Shown here piece after piece: positions 62,016 through 64,000 of a DNA stretch of 64,000 nucleotides. The stretch spans positions 496,001 through 560,000 of the forward strand of contig JAQQWL010000001.1 of assembly GCA_038363925.1 (NCBI GenBank), in the 5' to 3' direction. The translations under genes were made by a program, and so were the position numbers. The DNA comes from Apiospora phragmitis. Taxonomy: Eukaryota > Ascomycota > Sordariomycetes > Amphisphaeriales > Apiosporaceae. Each line of letters starts with the position of its first letter. The stretch's first letter is position 1. The notes beneath the pieces are model-generated. The model had not been told where the DNA came from. It made no database searches and was given only the letters and a program-made list of their open reading frames with translations.

Positions 62016-63406
62016 TCACTCACGACTCGGCTTCTGGACTCGTTCCAATTCAGCTTCATATGCAATAAATTCTTCAAGCTTGCGTTTGATAAACTCCTTG
62101 CGAGACGGGTCCTCGTCCATGAAGGCCTTGACGCGTGTGGCCAGATCCTGGTCGCGATAGCATTTGACGTCGAGGTAGCGGAAAGCGAACCATTCGATAT
62201 CGGTGCAGTTCTCCAAAGCGTTGGCGACGGAGGAATCCGCTGTTGGGCTTAGCATGGGTCCATTCGTCCGCCAGCATTTCGTTCCCGTACATCCCTCGTT
62301 CGAGCCGCTTGACGACGGATAGGAATGGGTCCAACTTCTTCCGGTAAAACTTGTAAAACGCACTGTAGGCGAGCCTTACGGGGTTAGGGTCGTCGAACCA
62401 CAAAGGTGGCTTGAAGAACTGTCGTGGAACGACGCGACTCCGTTCCCAATCTAAGAAGCATTCCACCTCCATGCTTTCGTTGGCCAACAAGTTGTCCGGT
62501 TCAAAGTCGCCATGAACCAAGACGAAGGGACCTTGGTCCAGGTTGCAGTCGACCCACTTCCCAAAGTGCTGCCGGAAGATTCTAAGGTGATAGAATGCCT
62601 CGGGTCCAATATCTTCGTCTGTGACACTGTTCCGACTTTTGGCAAACGCGTTATCAGCGATGTCTAGAAGCATCGACACGTATGCATTGGCCGAGGTCAA
62701 ACGGCCGTCGTTCCAGTAAGCAGACTGTATCGCGGAGGGTTTGATTCCTTCGAGCTCCTGCATATTGGTGTCGACTGATGTGGTCATCCGGGACACGTCA
62801 TAGCCAAGCGGAGTGTCTTGTAAGCACCCGATGGAACCAAATTCAAGCCTTCTGAGCTGTATGAAGATGCTCGCCAGGGAATTGTGAAAACAGGTTCTCT
62901 GTGCGTCCGACATCTTTTTGATGTCCCTATATGAGAGTTGTTTGCCTTAGACGTACTCGAGAATGACGAACGACGATAGCAGGTCGGAAGTCGCGCCAAC
63001 GCGGTGTGCGATGACCCGTGGGACCGGAATGGTCGTACGTTCGGACACGAGACTGCGATGCAAGAAGATCGAGTTAGTCTGGTCAATGGTCTCTGATTTG
63101 TTCCAAGTCCGAAAGGTATACGAACCGCATCGTCGCAACTTCGCTCTCAAGTTTCTTCGCGCCGGCAGCCAAACACGGCGGCAGAGGTATGCGCACTACC
63201 CAGCGCTCTCCATCGTCAAAGGCGACAAAGAAACAAACATTGTAACTACCGCGAGCGAGCGGAGAAAAGTAGCTGCAGCGGTCGCCATGTCGAACAGAAG
63301 AGGCAAGCTCACATATCTGCTATTCTCGTATCGAAGCTATCAGCTCATCGCGTTGTTGGTAGACTTGAGCCTGCACGATTGCATCTCGCAGTTGTGAGGC
63401 CCCCAT
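62016..63406 (-). pseudogene. APH/choline-kinase-fold phosphotransferase gene, broken
   Basis: Exon 1 63126-63406 (MGASQLRDAIVQAQVYQQRD), intron 63053-63125 (GTTCGT, branch ACTAAC, CAG; phase 2), then exon 2. Core motifs of the aminoglycoside-phosphotransferase family (PF01636): SYNVCFFVAFDDGERWVVRI (ATP-binding start), TIPVPRVIAH, the catalytic loop VHGDFEPDNLL (about 62491-62514) and the metal-binding Asp in FLDWERS (about 62451). In fungi these proteins are usually of unknown substrate and do not imply antibiotic resistance. Damage: in-frame TAG at 63320-63322, in-frame TAA at 62947-62949, and a one-base offset around 62240-62260 before the final frame (DSSVANALENCTDIEWFAFR) ending at 62016. 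Both stops fit CAG and CAA changed by C-to-T. Confidence 0.85.
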
Positions 63407-63885
63407 ACTGTTTGGGCACAGCAGGAGCTAATTAAAACCCCGAAAGACTTTCTGAGAGAGGGGGCCCGGCTCGTTCCTCCCAAGCAGACCTTTTTGTGCG
63501 CTGCCTAATCTACCCCTACCGCTTCACCGCACTTTCAAAGGGATGGAAAACTGGGAACCAACAGTTGGTTGGTCAAGTGCAGCCAAAGTAACGCATATAA
63601 AGGGGGCTTTAATGCACTGAATGCATAAAAATGGATGCATCAGTGGTAGGTAATTGCACAACTTAATTACTTAGTATGCATTCCATACGCAAAAAGGGGG
63701 TGAGGAGCCGGGGCGTTTCTTTATACTAGGTATATATCCTCGCCGTTATTTCCATAATGGCTATATCGAATACATTAGGCGCAACGGGATTATGAATCGT
63801 GCACATCGGAAATCTTACCGCAGAAAGCTTTGTACTGTAAAGATCATTGCTACATTTGCCCACACGTCTTATTGATAGTATACAC
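63407..63885. other. Intergenic
   Basis: No gene recognised; upstream of the APH gene and 3' flank of the next. Confidence 0.45.
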
Positions 63886-64000
63886 TCAAGACTGGATGAG
63901 CCGGAAATCCAGAGCTCTGCCATCCTTGGCAATCCCCCAGGCTCGATACGCGCTATTCAAGCTTTCGTACAATTCCTTGTCATAATCTCGGCCAGCATCC
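63886..64000 (-). CDS. C-terminal end of an unidentified protein (partial)
   Basis: A minus-strand frame entering from the right edge codes 37 residues with good coding character (KELYESLNSAYRAWGIAKDG, ending DFRLIQS) and stops at TGA 63886-63888. Too short to assign. Confidence 0.55.
   Translation of the reverse strand, partial: DAGRDYDKELYESLNSAYRAWGIAKDGRALDFRLIQS

Noticed and set aside
1..64000. CRISPR arrays, bacterial operons, rRNA genes, Starship-type captain
   Set aside because: No regular spaced repeats, no rRNA sequence and no tyrosine-recombinase gene with recognisable motifs were seen.

Overview
The window reads as nuclear DNA of a filamentous ascomycete (Pezizomycotina). The evidence is short introns with CTAAC-type branch sites, a HET-domain gene, a fungal STAND-type N-terminal domain gene, Fot1/pogo and Ty3/gypsy elements, and a ~34 kb block decayed in the manner of repeat-induced point mutation (RIP: C-to-T and G-to-A, excess of TA). 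I cannot name the species.

Layout. (1) 1-14.7 kb, normal base composition: the tail of an unidentified gene, a GH13 alpha-glucosidase with possible CreA sites upstream, an intron-containing tRNA-Asn(GTT), an F-box-like gene, a glycine-zipper/His-rich protein gene, a Whi5/Nrm1-like cell-cycle repressor gene and one hypothetical gene. (2) 14.7-23.4 kb: two minus-strand host genes, one of them HET, broken by three ~1.93 kb Fot1-like transposons (A, B, C). Removing A or C with one copy of its TA target restores an open frame across the junction. (3) 23.4-26.8 kb: intergenic DNA, then a STAND/kinase-like gene that stops at the edge of the decayed block. (4) 26.8-60.6 kb: a RIP desert of nested dead transposons. 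It holds a complete gypsy element with 637/638 bp LTRs and a 5 bp target duplication, pol remains of a second gypsy copy in the other orientation, solo and broken LTRs, and four pogo-type families. One stack is three levels deep (pogo > LTR > pogo). (5) 60.6-64 kb, normal composition: a hypothetical gene, a broken APH-family kinase gene and the C-terminus of another gene.

Two points affect any reading. Nearly every multi-exon-sized gene outside the desert carries single-base length changes, mostly in short homopolymers, that split an otherwise convincing frame; this looks more like unpolished assembly than mass pseudogenisation. In contrast, the APH gene has in-frame stops of the CAA/CAG-to-TAA/TAG kind, and the desert shows transition decay, both compatible with RIP.

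The least expected signal is a coiled-coil reading frame lying antisense to pol near the 3' LTR of both gypsy copies, still recognisable although pol is ruined.
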